DNA of 64,000 nt from Streptomyces sp. NBC_00237 (GTDB lineage Bacteria; Actinomycetota; Actinomycetes; Streptomycetales; Streptomycetaceae). The translations under genes were made by a program, and so were the position numbers. Below, one piece after another: positions 17,697 to 26,690 of the stretch; position 1 is the stretch's first letter; each line of letters starts with the position of its first letter. The notes under the pieces were generated by a model. The model searched no databases, had not been told where the DNA came from, and saw only the letters and a program-made list of their open reading frames with translations. The stretch lies in NCBI RefSeq assembly GCF_026342435.1, contig NZ_JAPEMT010000005.1:62001-126000 (forward strand). Reading direction: 5' to 3'.

Positions 17697-18176
17697 TCAC
17701 GCCGCGTCGGGGCCGGTGCGCCGCCACTTCTCGTGGACGGTCACCCCGCGCACCCGCCAGACCCCGTCGTCGGAGCGCAGCAGCTCGAAGGAGTACCGTC
17801 CGCCGGTCACGAAGTTCGGGGCGGACGCGCCGCCCGGCCGCCCCGTCGGCTCCAGCCGCATCGGATTGACGTAGTCCGCCTGGAGCTCGGCCCGGTCACC
17901 CGTGTACCCGTCGAGGTCCTCCAGGTGCAGCCGCCGGTTGACGATCAGGTGCTGGCGTACCGGGAACAGCTTCAGCATCTCCGCGAGCCACCCGGCGACC
18001 TCGCCCGCCGGGCCCTCGATGCCGCCGGCCGAGCGGTAGTCGGCACGGCCGTCGGGGGTGAAGAGGGCCTGGTACGCCGTCCAGTCGGCATCGTCCACGG
18101 CCACCGCGTAGCCGGTGATCACCGCGTCGATGGCCAGCCGGTCCATTACGGTCGCGAGCTCCACACGCTGGGTCAT
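17697..18176 (-). CDS. SnoaL/NTF2-like protein
   Basis: A 159-residue alpha+beta barrel protein of the nuclear transport factor 2 superfamily. It has a long N-terminal helix (DRLAIDAVITGYAVAVDDADW), the strand motif LFTPDGRADY and RQHLIVNRRL in the core. Such proteins are hydratases, isomerases or non-enzymatic ligand binders; no function can be assigned. The ATG at 18176 is used. A GTG at 18197 would add seven residues; neither has a strong ribosome site. Confidence 0.8.
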   Translation of the reverse strand: MTQRVELATVMDRLAIDAVITGYAVAVDDADWTAYQALFTPDGRADYRSAGGIEGPAGEVAGWLAEMLKLFPVRQHLIVNRRLHLEDLDGYTGDRAELQADYVNPMRLEPTGRPGGASAPNFVTGGRYSFELLRSDDGVWRVRGVTVHEKWRRTGPDAA

Positions 18177-18318
18177 CGGCTCAGTCTCGGGCAGCACGGG
18201 CGCGCCGCCAAGGGCCCGTGGGGCACGGGTGCTCGCCGTGCGGCGGAAACGCGGCCCTCCTACGATCGGGCAGAAGTGCTCATTCCGTAATCAATCGGTC
18301 ACTCCGGAAGGCGTACAC

Positions 18319-19284
18319 ATGGGTCTGCGGCGCACCACCTCCGTTCTGCTCGCCACCGCTGTCGCTTCGGCGGCGCTGGTCACCGGTTGCGGGGGCGACG
18401 AGGCGACCCCCGACCCGATGCGCGGCCAGCAGTGGGCGCTCGACGCGATCAAGCTCCCGGACGCGTGGAAGACCACGAAGGGCGACGACACCGTCATCGC
18501 GGTGGTCGACACGGGGGCGGACCTCAAGCACCCCGACCTCAAGGGACGGTTCGTCGACGGCCACGACTTCGTCGACAACGACGACGACCCCACCGACGAG
18601 AACGGCCACGGCACCCACGTCTCCGGCATCGCCGCCGCCGCGACCGACAACGGCATCGGCATCGCGGGCGGCGCCCCGGGCGCGAAGATCATGCCGGTAC
18701 GGGTGCTGGGCGCCGACGGCAGCGGCAGCAACGCCAACATCACCAAGGGCATCCTCTGGGCCGCCGAGCACGGCGCCGACGTCATCAACCTCTCCCTCGG
18801 CGAATCGGGCCTGATGGCCCGCCTGCTCAAGGGCGGCGTCCTCAACCCGGCGATCGCGGCCGCACACGCGAAGGGGGCGGTCGTCGTGGCGGCGGCCGGG
18901 AACGACGGCACCGTCCTCCAGCCGTACAAGCCGCAGACCCCGGTCCTGGTCGTCGGCGCGAGCGGCCCCGCGAACAAACCGGCCGACTTCTCGAACTTCG
19001 GCGCGCAGGACGCGGTGACGGCCCCCGGCGTCAAGATCCTCTCGACTCTGCCCACGTACGAGACGCAGGAGACGAAGAAGAACAAGTCCGGGTACGGGAC
19101 GCTCGACGGAACGTCGATGGCGGCTCCCTACGTCTCGGCGGTGGCCGCCCTCCTGCACCAGCAGGGCCGCACGCCGGACCAGATCATGGAGGCGATCCGC
19201 TCCACGGCGCACAACCCGCAGAAGCTGGCGAAGCTGGGGCTGGGGATCGTGGACGCGGGGGCGGCGGTCGCCGCGAAGAAATAG
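18319..19284 (+). CDS. Subtilisin-family (S8) serine protease lipoprotein
   Basis: A 321-residue protein with a signal peptide ending in lipobox LVTGC and a complete S8 catalytic domain: Asp64 in VVDTGAD, His97 in HGTHVSG, Ser266 in GTSMAAP. It has no C-terminal anchor and resembles a minimal mycosin-like fold, but no type VII secretion genes are adjacent. It should act as a cell-surface peptidase. ATG 18319 follows GGAAGG. There is no visible propeptide, which is unusual for a subtilase. Confidence 0.9.
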   Translation: MGLRRTTSVLLATAVASAALVTGCGGDEATPDPMRGQQWALDAIKLPDAWKTTKGDDTVIAVVDTGADLKHPDLKGRFVDGHDFVDNDDDPTDENGHGTHVSGIAAAATDNGIGIAGGAPGAKIMPVRVLGADGSGSNANITKGILWAAEHGADVINLSLGESGLMARLLKGGVLNPAIAAAHAKGAVVVAAAGNDGTVLQPYKPQTPVLVVGASGPANKPADFSNFGAQDAVTAPGVKILSTLPTYETQETKKNKSGYGTLDGTSMAAPYVSAVAALLHQQGRTPDQIMEAIRSTAHNPQKLAKLGLGIVDAGAAVAAKK

Positions 19285-19377
19285 GGGTGGGGCGGGGGCG
19301 CTCATCGCGCGGGTCATGGTGGGTTGCTGTTCGTTCCTGGGGCTACGCCCCTTGCCCCCTGCACAGCTTCGCCGCGC

Positions 19378-19441
19378 GTCCTCAAACGCCGGACGGGCTG
19401 GAATGGTTGCCCCCGCGTGTCCTCAATTGCCGGACGGGCTG
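19378..19441 (+). repeat. Two copies of a dispersed Streptomyces intergenic repeat
   Basis: The core TCCTCAAACGCCGGACGGG occurs at 19378-19400 and again, with TT for AC, at 19419-19441, a 41-bp period. From general knowledge this core is scattered through Streptomyces intergenic DNA. It sits between convergent genes, consistent with a transcript-end role. Confidence 0.75.
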
Positions 19442-19445
19442 ATTT

Positions 19446-20324
19446 CTACCCCGCCGACTCGCCCGCGTGCGGGCTCAGCACGCCCATGCTCACCAGCACG
19501 AACAACAGGACCCCCAGCGCCACTCGGTAGTACACGAACGGCATGAAGCTCTTCGTCGTAATGAACTTCATGAACCACGCGATCACCGCATACCCCACCA
19601 CGAACGCGATCACCGTCGCGAAGATCGTCGGCCCCCACGCCACATGGCCCTCTCCCACGTCCTTCAGCTCGTACACCCCCGACGCCAGCACCGCCGGAAT
19701 CGCCAGCAGGAACGAGTACCGCGCCGCAGACTCCCGCGTGTACCCCATCAGCAGCCCGCCACTGATGGTCGCCCCCGACCGCGACACCCCCGGAATCAGC
19801 GCCATCGCCTGGCACACCCCGTAGATCAGACCGTCCTTCACCCCGAGATCCTTCAGCGTCTTGCGGTGGTTCCCCGCCGTGTGCCGCCCGGTCTCCCGCT
19901 CCGCCCGCGCCGCCAGCCGGTCCGCGACACCCAGCACCACACCCATCACGATCAACGTCGTCGCGATCAGCCGCAGATCCCGGAACGGGCCCTCGATCTG
20001 GTCCTTCAGCGTCACACCGAGCACCCCGATCGGGATCGACCCCACGATCACCAGCCACCCCAGCTGCGCATCGTGATCGCCCCGCATCGACTTGTCCCGC
20101 AGCGACCGGAACCACGCACTCAGGATCGTCGCGATGTCCTTGCGGAAGTAGATGAGCACCGCGGTCTCGGTCCCGATCTGGGTGATCGCGGTGAACGCCG
20201 CCCCCGGGTCGTGCCAGCCCGCGAAGGCCGCCGTCAGCCGCAGATGGGCGCTCGACGAGACGGGCAGGAACTCGGTCAGGCCCTGGACCAGACCGAGCAC
20301 AAAGGATTCGAACCAGCTCATCAA
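19446..20324 (-). CDS. uppP: Undecaprenyl-diphosphatase (BacA family)
   Basis: A 292-residue polytopic membrane protein with both family motifs: E-FLPVSSSAHL near residue 18 and PGVSRSGAT near 180. It dephosphorylates undecaprenyl diphosphate so the carrier can be reused in cell-wall synthesis, and over-expression gives bacitracin resistance in the family. Length is normal. ATG 20324 is followed by a second ATG. No other cell-wall genes are adjacent. Confidence 0.96.
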   Translation of the reverse strand: MMSWFESFVLGLVQGLTEFLPVSSSAHLRLTAAFAGWHDPGAAFTAITQIGTETAVLIYFRKDIATILSAWFRSLRDKSMRGDHDAQLGWLVIVGSIPIGVLGVTLKDQIEGPFRDLRLIATTLIVMGVVLGVADRLAARAERETGRHTAGNHRKTLKDLGVKDGLIYGVCQAMALIPGVSRSGATISGGLLMGYTRESAARYSFLLAIPAVLASGVYELKDVGEGHVAWGPTIFATVIAFVVGYAVIAWFMKFITTKSFMPFVYYRVALGVLLFVLVSMGVLSPHAGESAG

Positions 20325-20464
20325 GGGTGGCGCCGTCCCGGGAGTGCGCGCGGCGGGGCACCGCCGTGCGGAGGGTGGGGTGAGTGGTGCGCAGCGTACC
20401 CGCGGAAGGTGGCCGGAGAGTGATCAGCGGGCGACGGGCGTGGCTCGGTGTCGCCGCCGGGAAT

Positions 20465-21385
20465 TCACTTGTTCGAGAGGGGGAGTACGGGAGTCTTCTC
20501 GGCCCCTGCTCCCCGCGCCTGCGCGGTGTCGGAAGCCGCCTCGCCCGCCGATCGCCCGATCGAGTGCCTCTTGCGCCAGGCCACCACGACCCCGGCGATG
20601 CTCGACACGACGATGAACCCCGTCGAGATCACGAACGCGGGCGACGTCGGCGACGACGCCTCGCTGCCCGCTATGACGTACGCCAGGGTGTTGGGGATCG
20701 AGCCAAGACCGGTCGCCGTCAGGAAGGAGAGGTAGCGCATGCGCGACACGGCGGCGCAGTAGTTCGCGGCCGCGAAAGGAACCCCCGGGAAGAGGCGGAT
20801 CGCCAGCATCGACCGGAAGCCGTGTCTGCTCAGCACCCCGTCCGCCGCGAGCAGCACCCGCCCGCGCAGCATGGGGCGCAGCGCGTCCTGACCCAGGTAG
20901 CGGCCCAGCGCGAAGGAGATGCCCGCGCCCAGCACCGTGCCGCCGATGGACGTGGTGAGGCCGAGAACGGTCCCGAAGAGGGCGCCCGCGGCCAGGTTGA
21001 GGATCGGGCGCGGGACGAAGGCGACCGTGCACAGGCCGTACGCCACCCCGAAGAGCACCGCCGCCATGGCCCCGCCCAGCTGCGGCGGCCAGCCGTCCGC
21101 CAGCATCTTCTGGGGCTCGTACAGCAGGACGGCCGTGGCCGCCGACGCCAGCACGACCAGGAGCAGCGCCAGCCGCGCCCAGGGCGACAGCAGCACCCGG
21201 GCGAAGCGCACCGAGGCGCGCGGCACCCCCGTGCCCGGTGCGTCGGCGCGCGCTCTGCCCCTGGTGGGCCCGCCCGTGCCGGACCTGTCCGTGCCGGGTC
21301 CGCCCGCGTCGGGGCGGCCCGCGCACGGGGATTCCGCGTGCGGTGCGTCCGTGCGGGCCGTGGCCCCAGTGGCGTGGTCGAACAT
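20465..21385 (-). CDS. TVP38/TMEM64-family (VTT domain) membrane protein
   Basis: A 306-residue membrane protein. A 55-residue Gly/Thr/Pro/Arg-rich cytoplasmic leader precedes about six membrane segments carrying the VTT/SNARE-associated core (FVPRPILNLAAGALFG, and RLFPGVPFAAANYCAA near 220). These proteins belong to the DedA superfamily and are linked to lipid scrambling or transport; the substrate is not known. A second DedA-superfamily protein is encoded at 26,958. Confidence 0.85.
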   Translation of the reverse strand: MFDHATGATARTDAPHAESPCAGRPDAGGPGTDRSGTGGPTRGRARADAPGTGVPRASVRFARVLLSPWARLALLLVVLASAATAVLLYEPQKMLADGWPPQLGGAMAAVLFGVAYGLCTVAFVPRPILNLAAGALFGTVLGLTTSIGGTVLGAGISFALGRYLGQDALRPMLRGRVLLAADGVLSRHGFRSMLAIRLFPGVPFAAANYCAAVSRMRYLSFLTATGLGSIPNTLAYVIAGSEASSPTSPAFVISTGFIVVSSIAGVVVAWRKRHSIGRSAGEAASDTAQARGAGAEKTPVLPLSNK

Positions 21386-21434
21386 CCCGGGAGACTAACT
21401 GACATACGGGTGTGATCGCCGTAATGTGCACCTC

Positions 21435-22151
21435 ATGACCCGCTTGGCCCGTCCGGCTGACGGCGGCCCCTCCAGCGCACTCGCCGACACCGTCATGGAG
21501 CGGCTCACCGCCGCGTACCCCGGTGCGGCCGACCCGGTCAGGGCCGCGCGGGCCGCCGCGTACATGAAGCACGTCGCCCCCTTCCTCGGCGTCCCCACCC
21601 CCGAGCGGCGCGCCCTCTCCCGCACCGTGCTCGCCGGGACCCCGCGCCCCGACGAGGCCGACTGCACCTCGGTCGCCCTCCGCTGCTGGGCCCTCCCCGA
21701 ACGCGAGTACCACTACTTCGCCGTCGACTACCTGCGCACGCACGCCACCCGGCTGACCAGCGGCTTCCTTGCGACCGCCCGGCACCTGACCACGACCACT
21801 CCCTGGTGGGACACCGTCGACCTGCTCGCCGCGCACGTCGTCGGAGCGCTCGTGACCGCCGATCCGAAGCTGAAGCCCGCCATGGACGAGTGGATCGGCG
21901 ACGACGACCTGTGGGTCGCCCGCACCGCGCTCCTCCATCAGCTCCGGTACAAGACCGCCACCGACACCGGACGGCTCTTCGCCTACTGCGAGCGCCAGGC
22001 GGCCCACCCCGACTTCTTCGTCCGCAAGGCCATCGGCTGGTGCCTGCGCGAGTACGCGAAGACCGACCCGGCCGCCGTACGGGCCTTCGTCGAGGCCCAC
22101 CGGGACACCCTCTCCCCGCTGTCGGTGCGTGAGGCCCTGAAGCACCTCTGA
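21435..22151 (+). CDS. DNA alkylation repair protein (AlkC/AlkD-like)
   Basis: A 238-residue all-helical HEAT-like protein with the family signatures PFLGVPTPERR (near 45), REYHYFAVDYL and WWDTVD (near 115), then FVRKAIGWCLREY (near 197), which holds the catalytic-helix tryptophan and arginine. AlkD-type enzymes excise N3- and N7-alkylpurines without base flipping. ATG 21435 is preferred over the GTG at 21426; no ribosome site is clear, so the transcript may be nearly leaderless. Confidence 0.9.
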   Translation: MTRLARPADGGPSSALADTVMERLTAAYPGAADPVRAARAAAYMKHVAPFLGVPTPERRALSRTVLAGTPRPDEADCTSVALRCWALPEREYHYFAVDYLRTHATRLTSGFLATARHLTTTTPWWDTVDLLAAHVVGALVTADPKLKPAMDEWIGDDDLWVARTALLHQLRYKTATDTGRLFAYCERQAAHPDFFVRKAIGWCLREYAKTDPAAVRAFVEAHRDTLSPLSVREALKHL

Positions 22152-22161
22152 AGACCCCGAA

Positions 22162-22216
22162 GGAAGGTGCCCGGCCCGCGTGCGCCGGAGCACAGCATGC
22201 GGACCGGGCACCTTCC
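22162..22216. terminator. Bidirectional terminator between convergent genes
   Basis: Perfect 13-bp arms GGAAGGTGCCCGG / CCGGGCACCTTCC with a 29-base loop that can fold further. It lies 10 bases after the alkylation-repair stop and about 35 bases past the end of tuf3. Confidence 0.85.
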
Positions 22217-22250
22217 CGGAAGCGGAGATCAGGGCCCCGACCGTGGGCCC

Positions 22251-23435
22251 CTAACCGAGGACTTCGGTCACGGTGCCCGCGCCCACGGTGCGCCCGCCCT
22301 CGCGGATCGCGAAGCCGAGGCCCGCTTCGACGGGCACGTCGCGGCCGAGCTCGACCGTCATGGTGACGGTGTCGCCCGGCCGGGCGACCGCCGCCTCGCC
22401 GAGGTCCACGTCACCGACCACGTCCGCGGTCCGGATGTAGAACTGCGGCCGGTAGCCGGAGGCGATCGGAGTCGAGCGGCCGCCCTCCTTCGTCGCGATG
22501 ACGTACACCTGCGCGGTGAAGTGCCGCGCGGGCGTGACACTGCCGGGCGCCGTCACCACGTGGCCGCGGCGCACCCCGTCGCGCGGCACTCCGCGCAGGA
22601 GCAACGCGACGTTGTCCCCGGCCTCGGCCGACTCCATGGGCTTCCCGAAGGTCTCCAGCCCGGTGACGACGGTCTCGATGTCCGCGCCGAGCACCTCCAC
22701 CCGGTCGCCGACCCGCACGGTGCCGCGCTCGATCGCTCCGGTGACGACCGTGCCGCGACCGGTGATGGTGAGGACGTTCTCCACAGGAAGGAGGAACGGT
22801 GCGTCGACGTAGCGCTCGGGCATCGGCACGTACGTGTCGACCGCGTCGAGCAGTGCCTCGATGGAGGCGGTCCAGCGGGGGTCGCCTTCGAGGGCTTTGA
22901 GGCCGGAGACGCGTACGACGGGGACGGCGTCGCCGCCGTAACCGTGGGAGGTGAGCAGCTCGCGGACCTCCAGCTCGACGAGGTCGGCGAGCACCGCGTC
23001 CTCGCCGTCGGCGACGGCGTCGGCCTTGTTGAGGGCGACGACGATGTGGTCGACGCCGACCTGGCGGGCGAGCAGGACGTGCTCGGCGGTCTGCGGCATG
23101 ATGCCGTCGACCGCGGACACGACGAGGATCGCGCCGTCGAGCTGGGCGGCTCCGGTGACCATGTTCTTGACGTAGTCGGCGTGTCCTGGCATGTCGACGT
23201 GGGCGTAGTGGCGGGTGTCGGTCTCGTACTCGACGTGGCTGATGTTGATGGTGATCCCGCGCAGCGCCTCCTCGGGGGCGCGGTCGATGCGGTCGAAGGG
23301 CACGAAGGTGGTGGCGCCGCGCTCGGCGAGGACCTTGGTGATGGCGGCGGTGAGGGTCGTCTTGCCGTGGTCGACGTGGCCCATGGTGCCGATGTTGAGG
23401 TGGGGCTTGGTGCGGACGTATGCCGTCTTGGGCAT
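22251..23435 (-). CDS. tuf3: Divergent elongation factor Tu (Tuf3 type)
   Basis: A 394-residue EF-Tu with intact GTPase motifs: GHVDHGKT (19-26), PGHAD (near 83) and NKAD (near 138), plus the effector segment RGITINISHVEY. It departs from the housekeeping factor at many conserved sites: VDMPGHAD for VDCPGHAD, NKADAVADGE for NKCDMVDDEE, and a different C-terminus. It stands alone, not in the str operon (rpsL-rpsG-fusA-tuf). Streptomyces are known to carry such a second, poorly expressed EF-Tu (tuf3), linked to stress and to EF-Tu-targeting antibiotics. Divergent from the spermidine-synthase-like gene 405 bases away. Confidence 0.93.
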   Translation of the reverse strand: MPKTAYVRTKPHLNIGTMGHVDHGKTTLTAAITKVLAERGATTFVPFDRIDRAPEEALRGITINISHVEYETDTRHYAHVDMPGHADYVKNMVTGAAQLDGAILVVSAVDGIMPQTAEHVLLARQVGVDHIVVALNKADAVADGEDAVLADLVELEVRELLTSHGYGGDAVPVVRVSGLKALEGDPRWTASIEALLDAVDTYVPMPERYVDAPFLLPVENVLTITGRGTVVTGAIERGTVRVGDRVEVLGADIETVVTGLETFGKPMESAEAGDNVALLLRGVPRDGVRRGHVVTAPGSVTPARHFTAQVYVIATKEGGRSTPIASGYRPQFYIRTADVVGDVDLGEAAVARPGDTVTMTVELGRDVPVEAGLGFAIREGGRTVGAGTVTEVLG

Positions 23436-23779
23436 GACTGGATTCCCTGATTCTGCGAAGTGAAGCGAAGCGTGAGTGGACCCCCTGGGCCTGCCGACCC
23501 TCCCCGTACGGGGTCCGCCGGACGCGCTCCGGGAAGGGTCAGCTTCGGGCGCCGTCGAAGGGCGCTGCGGCAGCAGTGACGACTGCTGCGGGGTTTTCGG
23601 GAAGTGCGGCGATGGCCGCGGAAGTGGGTGCGGCGACGGCAGCCTTCGGCGGGTCCGCGACTGCGGACCGCGCTGCGAGGAAGGCGTACCGGAACATGAC
23701 GCAGATCATTGCCGATCCGCCCGCGCGGGGCGAACGGTTTTCCCGGACAGGGACGCCGTCGACGGTACGGAGCTGCGTA

Positions 23780-23826
23780 CCGGACTCGACGGGTCCGCAC
23801 GGTCGGTACGGACCCGTCGAGTCCGG
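23780..23826 (+). promoter_or_regulatory. Perfect 18-bp stem-loop abutting a ribosome site
   Basis: Left arm 23780-23797 (CCGGACTCGACGGGTCCG) and right arm 23809-23826 (its exact complement) enclose an 11-base loop. The right arm runs into the GGGGAG ribosome site (23826-23831) of the next gene. This is either a leader hairpin that limits translation or a dyad operator. The rest of the 405-base gap between tuf3 and this gene holds no convincing ORF. Confidence 0.8.
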
Positions 23827-23840
23827 GGGAGAATGTGCGG

Positions 23841-24689
23841 GTGAATGTTTCCGTACCGGTCGTCCGGGACGTCGACGGCGGTACCGCCAAGCTGATGCCC
23901 GACGTCGACCGTCCGCGTGCCTGGCTGCTCACCGTCGACGGTGCTCCGCAGTCGTACGTCGATCTGGACGAGCCCACCTACCTGGAGTTCGAGTACGCGC
24001 GGCGGCTCGCGTACGTCGTCGACAGTGTCGGGGAGGAGGGGGCGGCCCTGGACGTCGTGCATCTGGGTGGCGGCGGGCTGTCGTTGCCGAGGTACGTCGC
24101 CGCCACCCGGCCCGGGTCGCGGCAGGACGTCGTCGAGGCCGACCGGGGGCTGCTCGCACTCGTGGCCGAACACTTGCCGTTGCCGGACGAGGGCGCGGGG
24201 ATCTCCGTGCACGGGCAGGACGGGCGGTGGTGGCTGGAGGGGGCGGCGGACGCCTCCGCCGACGTGCTGATCGCGGACGTGTTCGGCGGGTCCAGGGTCC
24301 CGGCGGCCTTCACCTCGGTCGGGTACGCGAGGGAGGCGGCCCGGGTGCTGCGGGCGGGCGGGGTGTACGTGGCCAATCTGGCGGACGGTGCGCCTTTTGG
24401 CTTCCTGAAGTCGCAACTCGCCACGTTCCGGGGGGAGTTCGCGGAACTCGCGCTGATCGCGGAGCCCGGGGTGCTGCGGGGGCGCCGGTTCGGGAACGCG
24501 GTGCTCGTCGCTTCGCAGGAGCCGCTCGACACCGCGGTGCTGGCCCGGCGCACTGCGTCCGACGCCTTTCCGGCGAGGGTCGAGTACGGGGACGCACTGG
24601 TGCGTTTCGTCGGGCGGGCGGCGGCGGTGCCGGACGCCGAGGCGGTGGCCTCGCCCGAGCCGCCGGACGGGGCCTTCAGCGTGGGGTGA
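23841..24689 (+). CDS. Spermidine-synthase-like class I methyltransferase-fold protein
   Basis: About 282 residues. The core matches the polyamine-synthase fold: LEFEYARRLAYVVD, VVHLGGGGLSLPRY (motif I, near 75), VVEADRGLL (motif II) and LIADVFGGSRVP (near 150). GTG 23841 lies 9 bases after GGGGAG; GTG 23835 is too close. Many actinobacterial members lack true aminopropyltransferase activity, so the substrate is open. A very stable hairpin lies directly before the ribosome site. Confidence 0.82.
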   Translation: MNVSVPVVRDVDGGTAKLMPDVDRPRAWLLTVDGAPQSYVDLDEPTYLEFEYARRLAYVVDSVGEEGAALDVVHLGGGGLSLPRYVAATRPGSRQDVVEADRGLLALVAEHLPLPDEGAGISVHGQDGRWWLEGAADASADVLIADVFGGSRVPAAFTSVGYAREAARVLRAGGVYVANLADGAPFGFLKSQLATFRGEFAELALIAEPGVLRGRRFGNAVLVASQEPLDTAVLARRTASDAFPARVEYGDALVRFVGRAAAVPDAEAVASPEPPDGAFSVG

Positions 24690-24763
24690 GGGGCCTCGGA
24701 GAGTCGGAGCGTCGGAGCGCGAACGGGCGCCCGCCCCACTGTCGTGTGAGGGCGGACACCCGT

Positions 24764-24828
24764 CGTACGGCCCGCGCGTACGGCCCACGCGTACGGCCCA
24801 CGTGTACGGCCCGCGCGTGCGGCCCCCG
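24764..24828 (+). repeat. Five 13-bp tandem repeats (CGTACGGCCCRCG)
   Basis: Units start at 24764, 24777, 24790, 24803 and 24816; the last two are degenerate. They sit between two convergent genes and contain the self-complementary CGTACG, so stacked hairpins and a termination role are possible. Confidence 0.85.
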
Positions 24829-24852
24829 CCCGTCAGCGGGGCGGGCGGATCG

Positions 24853-26013
24853 TCACTGCGCCAGGCGGAGCGTGCTCAGGATCTTCATGACCGTCGCGTC
24901 CGGGACCTCTTCCTTGACGCCCTTGGCGCTGTGGAACACCCAGGTCTTGAAGTCGCCCTGCGCGTTCTTGAAGCCGAAGGCGAGCGACTTGCCGTCCGTC
25001 GCGCACTTGTTGGCCTTCTTCACGCCGACTGCGGTGCCGATCGAGATGCTGCCCTCGATGCCGGAGGCCGTCTTGAACGGCGTGCCCTTCGTGATGTTGA
25101 TCTTGCCGGTGCGCTTCTGGTCGTAGCCGCCGAAGACCCAGTTGCCCGCCTGGCCCCTGGCGACGTCGGCGGTGTCCTTCGAGCCCTTGACGCCGCCGGT
25201 GGTGCCCACGTGGGAGAGGGCGGTCTTGTCCTGGTCGCCGTCGCCGTCCTCGTCGGTCACGCACCACTGCTCCTTGAGCGTGGCGGGCGCGGACATGATG
25301 GCGATCGGCGCTCCCGACGGGTCCTTGGCGTCCTCGAAGCCGATGAGCACGCTCGACTTCTGGACGTCCCACTCCGGCGGCACGTCGAAGACGGTCCCGT
25401 GCTTGGGGTTGAGGACGACCTTCCAGCCGGGAACGGTCGCCGTGGGAGCGGCGCCGCCACGCGGGTTGTCCGTGCCGCCCGCGCCCGGCGCGGGTGCGCT
25501 CGGGTCGGTGGTGGCGGGCGCGGAGTCCCCGCCCGCCGGGGGAGCCGTCCGGGTCGCCTTCGGGGCGGCGACCTGCTTGGGCTCCTCGCCCTTGTCGTCC
25601 TTGAGGACGAAGATGCCGGTGACGGCGAGGGCGGCGACGACCACCGTGCCCGCGATCGCCGCGGTGATGATCGTCTTCTTACGGTCGCCCGCCGGGCCGT
25701 CCGGGCCGCCGGGCCCGGCAGGTCCCGCCTGCATCGGCACCGTGTACGGCTCCTGGTAGCCGCCCGGCGGGGGCGTCGGAGCCGACGGGTGCGCCGGGTA
25801 TCCGTAGCCCGGAGCGGGCTGCTGGTAGCCCGGCTGCTGGTAGCCGCCGGGCGGCGGCGTCGGCGGCTGCCCCGGCGGAGGGGTCATGGGCGGCCCGCCG
25901 GCCGGCGGCTGGCCGGGCGGAGGCGTCGTCGGGTACCCCGGCTGCTGGTACGGGTTCTGATTCTGGTCCTGCGGGTTTTGCTCGCCCCCGGGCGGCTGCT
26001 GTCCTGGCCACAT
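24853..26013 (-). CDS. Proline-rich single-span membrane protein
   Basis: About 386 residues. The first 140 are Pro/Gly/Gln/Tyr-rich with repeated PPPGQPP and PPGGYQQPGYQ blocks. One membrane segment follows (TIITAAIAGTVVVAALAV), then a Pro/Ala/Thr linker and a 190-residue extracellular domain starting near VPGWKVVLNPKHGTVFDVPPEWDV. ATG 26013 is chosen because it begins the proline-rich region; the frame is open further but without features. This architecture is common in Streptomyces. The outer domain is unassigned; it has two or three Cys and an acidic DEDGDGDQD segment that might bind calcium. Confidence 0.8.
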   Translation of the reverse strand: MWPGQQPPGGEQNPQDQNQNPYQQPGYPTTPPPGQPPAGGPPMTPPPGQPPTPPPGGYQQPGYQQPAPGYGYPAHPSAPTPPPGGYQEPYTVPMQAGPAGPGGPDGPAGDRKKTIITAAIAGTVVVAALAVTGIFVLKDDKGEEPKQVAAPKATRTAPPAGGDSAPATTDPSAPAPGAGGTDNPRGGAAPTATVPGWKVVLNPKHGTVFDVPPEWDVQKSSVLIGFEDAKDPSGAPIAIMSAPATLKEQWCVTDEDGDGDQDKTALSHVGTTGGVKGSKDTADVARGQAGNWVFGGYDQKRTGKINITKGTPFKTASGIEGSISIGTAVGVKKANKCATDGKSLAFGFKNAQGDFKTWVFHSAKGVKEEVPDATVMKILSTLRLAQ

Positions 26014-26153
26014 GGCCAGTAACCATAGAGGGGTGGTGGCACAGGGGCCACAGTCGCCCCTGGAGGGACGGTGAAGGGTTCGGCCCCGGGGCAGGGGAAC
26101 CGGGGGCGGGAGGGGATGGCCAAGCATGCCTACCCGTGGGTAACATCACGGCC

Positions 26154-26606
26154 ATGAGCGTAGATCAGAAGTCCGTCGGCGAGATGCTCGCCGCCACAGT
26201 GCCGATGGCCCGCACGCTGGGTCTGGAATTCCTGGAGACCACCGCCGAGCGTGCCGTCGTCCGCCTGCCGGACCAGGCCGACTACCACAACCACGTCGGT
26301 GGACCGCACGCCGGAGCGATGTTCACGCTCGCCGAGTCCGCGAGCGGCGCGATCGTGATCGCGGCGTTCGGCGACCAGCTGACGCGCGCGGTGCCGCTGG
26401 CCGTCAAGGCGGAGATCGGCTACAAGAAGCTGGCGATGGGCGTGGTCACCGCGACCGCCACGCTCGGCCGTCCGATCGCCGACGTCGTCGCGGAGCTGGA
26501 CGCGGGCGAGCGCCCCGAGTTCCCGGTCGAGATCGCGATCACCCGGGAGGACGGTGCGGTGACCGGCGAGATGACCGTTGTGTGGACGCTGCGTCCCAAC
26601 AAGTAG
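26154..26606 (+). CDS. Hotdog-fold thioesterase-like protein (PaaI/DUF4442 type)
   Basis: A 150-residue single hotdog domain. NHVGGPHAGAMFTLAESASG (residues 44-63) carries the HxGxxxxLxE-like active-site pattern of PaaI/YiiD thioesterases. It would hydrolyse acyl-CoA or related thioesters. ATG 26154 is preferred over GTG 26136. A strong terminator follows 43 bases after the stop, so it is probably a single-gene transcript. Confidence 0.85.
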   Translation: MSVDQKSVGEMLAATVPMARTLGLEFLETTAERAVVRLPDQADYHNHVGGPHAGAMFTLAESASGAIVIAAFGDQLTRAVPLAVKAEIGYKKLAMGVVTATATLGRPIADVVAELDAGERPEFPVEIAITREDGAVTGEMTVVWTLRPNK

Positions 26607-26649
26607 GTCCACCAGCCTCAACAGGGAGACCTGTAACGGCTTTTCGGCA

Positions 26650-26690
26650 GGGCGGCGGTCCACCTCGGCGGAGGTGGACCGCCGCCCTTT
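26650..26690 (+). terminator. Strong intrinsic terminator
   Basis: A 17-bp perfect stem (26650-26666 and 26671-26687) closes on the tetraloop GGCG and is followed by TTT. From here to 26957 no gene is seen; that part holds the leader of the DedA gene. Confidence 0.92.

Noticed and set aside
18319..19284. Type VII secretion mycosin
   Set aside because: The fold and lipobox are suggestive, but there are no ecc/esx genes nearby and no C-terminal membrane anchor.
22553..23977. 474-codon minus-strand frame overlapping tuf3
   Set aside because: Ser/Thr/Arg/Pro-rich shadow of tuf3 in another frame.
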